From the NCBI GenBank assembly GCA_029207755.1, contig JARCOQ010000016.1, forward strand, positions 191,001-255,000: a stretch of DNA of 64,000 nt, given 5' to 3'. Below are positions 61,632-64,000 of this stretch, one piece after another; position 1 is the first letter of the stretch; every line of letters begins with the position of its first letter. The position numbers and the translations under genes were made by a program. This DNA comes from Chamaea fasciata (Eukaryota; Chordata; Aves; Passeriformes; Sylviidae). The notes beneath the pieces were generated by a model. The model did no database searches. It saw nothing but the letters and a program-made list of their open reading frames with translations, and was not told where the DNA came from.

Positions 61632-64000
61632 ATGAGAACAAGTTCACTCACTTGAAAAATAATGGGAGCAAAGTGCTCTGAGTTGCCAAGAGCTGCCCAG
61701 TTACTAGTTAGGCAGTGCCTGCAGAAAGAATTAATTCTTATTAGGTGACTTATCCATGCTCAAATGAGAGGAAAAAATGAAGGAAGGAAAAGAAAGAATA
61801 CTTTAGTCCTTATAAAGAGGAAGAACGCTGTAAATTACTGTTTGATAGTCTGTTCTGCTGAGCACTGAAAAAGCCATGCATTCAGGTGATACTAAAGTGT
61901 AATTGAACTATAACATAAAACGGAATGGAAGGTGTGTCAAGGGCTTTTGTTATGAAACTGACAATAAACAAGTCAGCTGCTCTTAATGAAACTGGGGAAG
62001 CTTTAATGAGTTACACCAGCACCCCTATCTGATCACCTACACCCCACAGAGGATTTACCCATAACTTCCACTAGTCTGTGAAGACACAAGTCTCCTGTCT
62101 GGTCACAACTTTGGTAGTCCAATGAATTTCTCAGTTCTCTCCTCCTATTGGCTGAAAGTTTCCTTGGCATGGGAAACTTCTGTCCATCAGTGAAGCCATC
62201 CTGTGGCTCATCCACGGTTCCCTCTCCATTCCTTTCCCACACTGATGCAGTCAGACTGTCCCTGTGCTGTTCCATCTGTCTTAGTTCACTTCACTCTTCG
62301 TCCCTCGAGAGGAGGGGCTTGCCCAAGGTTGGGATAGAATGCCTGGAGAGGAAAGTTCATGCAAGTGGCACCGGAGGCAGAAAAGGAGAGGAGGGTCTGC
62401 TCTTTGCCTCGTTAGGTGTCTCCTGTTCTCTTCTACGGCTTCCACGGCCACATCTCTGCATTGCATTCCTCCCCGCAGGTGCCACTTCCCCCTTGACTGT
62501 GCCTAAATTTGCTGTGTTCACTGTGACTGGCAGCCATTGTGACCTGTTGGTGCCCCATAGATCATTTTTAAGTGATAATTGAGGCATATAATTCTGACTA
62601 TTCCTGCATTCCCTCAGTTCTTTACCCCTCAAATTAAAATTGCTTAACAACTTTAATCAAACTCAACCAAGCTCTCGACTGAACCAGGAAATGCTGAGAA
62701 CATCTCATTGCATTTCGATTCAGGATATTTTAATGGGAAGTAGGAGGTACAGATGCTGTTGAAAAGCACGAATAAGCCCCGAGAGACTTGGCAGAACACT
62801 AACATGTGAAGGAAAGAGTTGAATGCACAATTCTATAATCCACATTTTGCCAAAAGCAATGGCCACATGCCACAGACCTTCATGTGCAGCCAAACTCTAT
62901 CAGCTGCACTAGCTGCTCTAACTAATCCTATTTACTGTCATCACTGACCCTAAAAAAATCCCCCAACAAACCCCAGAGAAGTCATAAGGTGGGAGTTTCA
63001 AATTACCCCTACATCTTGTCCTATATCTCACCTTTCAAATGTGCCTGTGTAGCTGAGCGATGAAGTTTTTGCAAGATGTACTGGATAATTGTTTTGAGAG
63101 GGAATTAGTGCCCAGGAATTCTAGACAAAAAAATCAGCTTACTTATCAGTGCCGAGAAAAGTGCATTCCTCTGCAGAAGCAGGTAACATATAAGCGGAAA
63201 CAACTAAAATCTGCTAAGGAGCTGTGAAGGCTAAGCAAAACTAACCACTCTGTGACAAAATTGCTGATACTTGTGAACCGATGTCACCTGAGTCAGCTCA
63301 TAAATATTTCAGAAGCAGGAAACTCAGGCAGTTAAACCGGGGATGAAATGGTAGGCATATTTAAAACAAGCAAACAAATCCAATCAGGTTACTCAGCCCT
63401 GAGCCACAATGTATCCAGTGTTTCCTGTGGGAATTAGACAGTCTTGAGCAGCAATTAACGACCATAGAGGTGATTACGACTTTTTTATCTCACAAATCCG
63501 TGGGAAGGGAGAATATCTGGTTTCGCCTTGTTCAGGTGGTGGTTCAGAGCTGTGTGGAGATTTAGGCTGCCTATAAAAGTGTTTAATGTGCCTTTAATAT
63601 ATAGAGCTTCTTGTGCTTTTGTTTGGGGTAGAGTTACTTTTTCTTCCTAGTAGCCAGTAGAGTTCTGTGTGATGCTGAGGCTTCTAGAAACACTCAAAGG
63701 ATCGGGACTTTGAGTTGGTAAATTTTGTGCTCCTGATAAAATTTTGAATTGAATAGAAGTTTTATCTTCTTTTTTTGTTTTAAATTATCATTGGATATAA
63801 TTTCACATCTGTAGAGTTTCATATTGTCTCCATTCAGTTCTGGAATGGAATCTGAAGATACTTGAAGGCAGGAGCAAGCATTACCAGAAATCTGCTGGAG
63901 GAAACACCCTGGTGGTGTTGATGTAGGGACACTCAGAGAGCCCCGCAGTAGAATTAAAAGCCAGAGGACTGGGGGAAAGGTAAAACCCGGGCTGTGGCTG
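61632..64000. other. Non-coding sequence, no gene seen
   Basis: I see no gene. The GC-richer part at 62150-62570 carries open frames up to 144 codons on both strands with no motifs. Although it lies next to the solo LTR, nothing there looks like gag, protease or reverse transcriptase. The last 1.4 kb is unremarkable unique sequence. Confidence 0.62.

Noticed and set aside
61086..61655. 189-codon plus-strand open frame
   Set aside because: It coincides with the solo LTR and runs antisense to it. Its composition (Pro, Ser, Thr) follows from the LTR sequence.
62148..62582. 144-codon open frame next to the LTR, possibly retroviral
   Set aside because: No gag, protease, polymerase or envelope motifs. 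The opposite strand is also open, as in stop-poor GC-rich DNA.
1..64000. CRISPR arrays, operons, bacterial or phage systems
   Set aside because: No spaced direct repeats of CRISPR type, no long packed open frames and no ribosome-binding pattern. The window is vertebrate non-coding DNA.

Overview
This window looks like non-coding nuclear DNA from a bird. I base that on several CR1 LINE remnants, including the typical avian CR1 3' end, and on one LTR of a type I recognise from bird genomes. I see no L1 or Alu-type sequence. The base composition is AT-rich with scattered GC-rich patches, as in a bird macrochromosome intergenic region or a very long intron. I cannot name the species, the chromosome or the neighbouring genes. 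A neoavian or songbird source is plausible but not proven.

I found no protein-coding gene, exon, rRNA, tRNA gene or CRISPR array that I can defend. All open frames are short. The longest (281 codons, minus strand, 33304-34149) lies antisense to a CR1 element and is an artefact. None of the frames I read resembled a protein family I know, apart from the CR1 reverse transcriptase pieces.

Layout: 1-8683 is AT-rich unique sequence with small repeats and hairpins. A CR1 3' tail lies at 8684-8797. Unique sequence with a 45-base T run and a short tandem array continues to about 24.2 kb. Two CR1 fragments in opposite orientations abut at 24177-24618. A minus-strand CR1 reverse transcriptase fragment lies at 27096-27303. 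A purine tract with an (AG)n core lies at 28867-28940, and a short minus-strand CR1 tip at 31555-31600. A CR1 3' half with an internal deletion and a 48-bp tandem duplication lies at 33417-34138. A CpG-richer block with TG...CA ends at 36574-36976 may be a solo LTR. Sequence from 37 to 61 kb is mostly unique, with long poly-T/A runs and a GC-rich island at 56640-57345. A clear minus-strand solo LTR lies at 61087-61631. The last 2.4 kb is unremarkable.

No set of genes works together here. I looked for an undescribed system and did not find one. The points most worth checking are the candidate LTR at 36.6 kb, the duplicated CR1 segment at 33.5 kb, a few intervals that read like conserved non-coding elements, and the GC-rich island.
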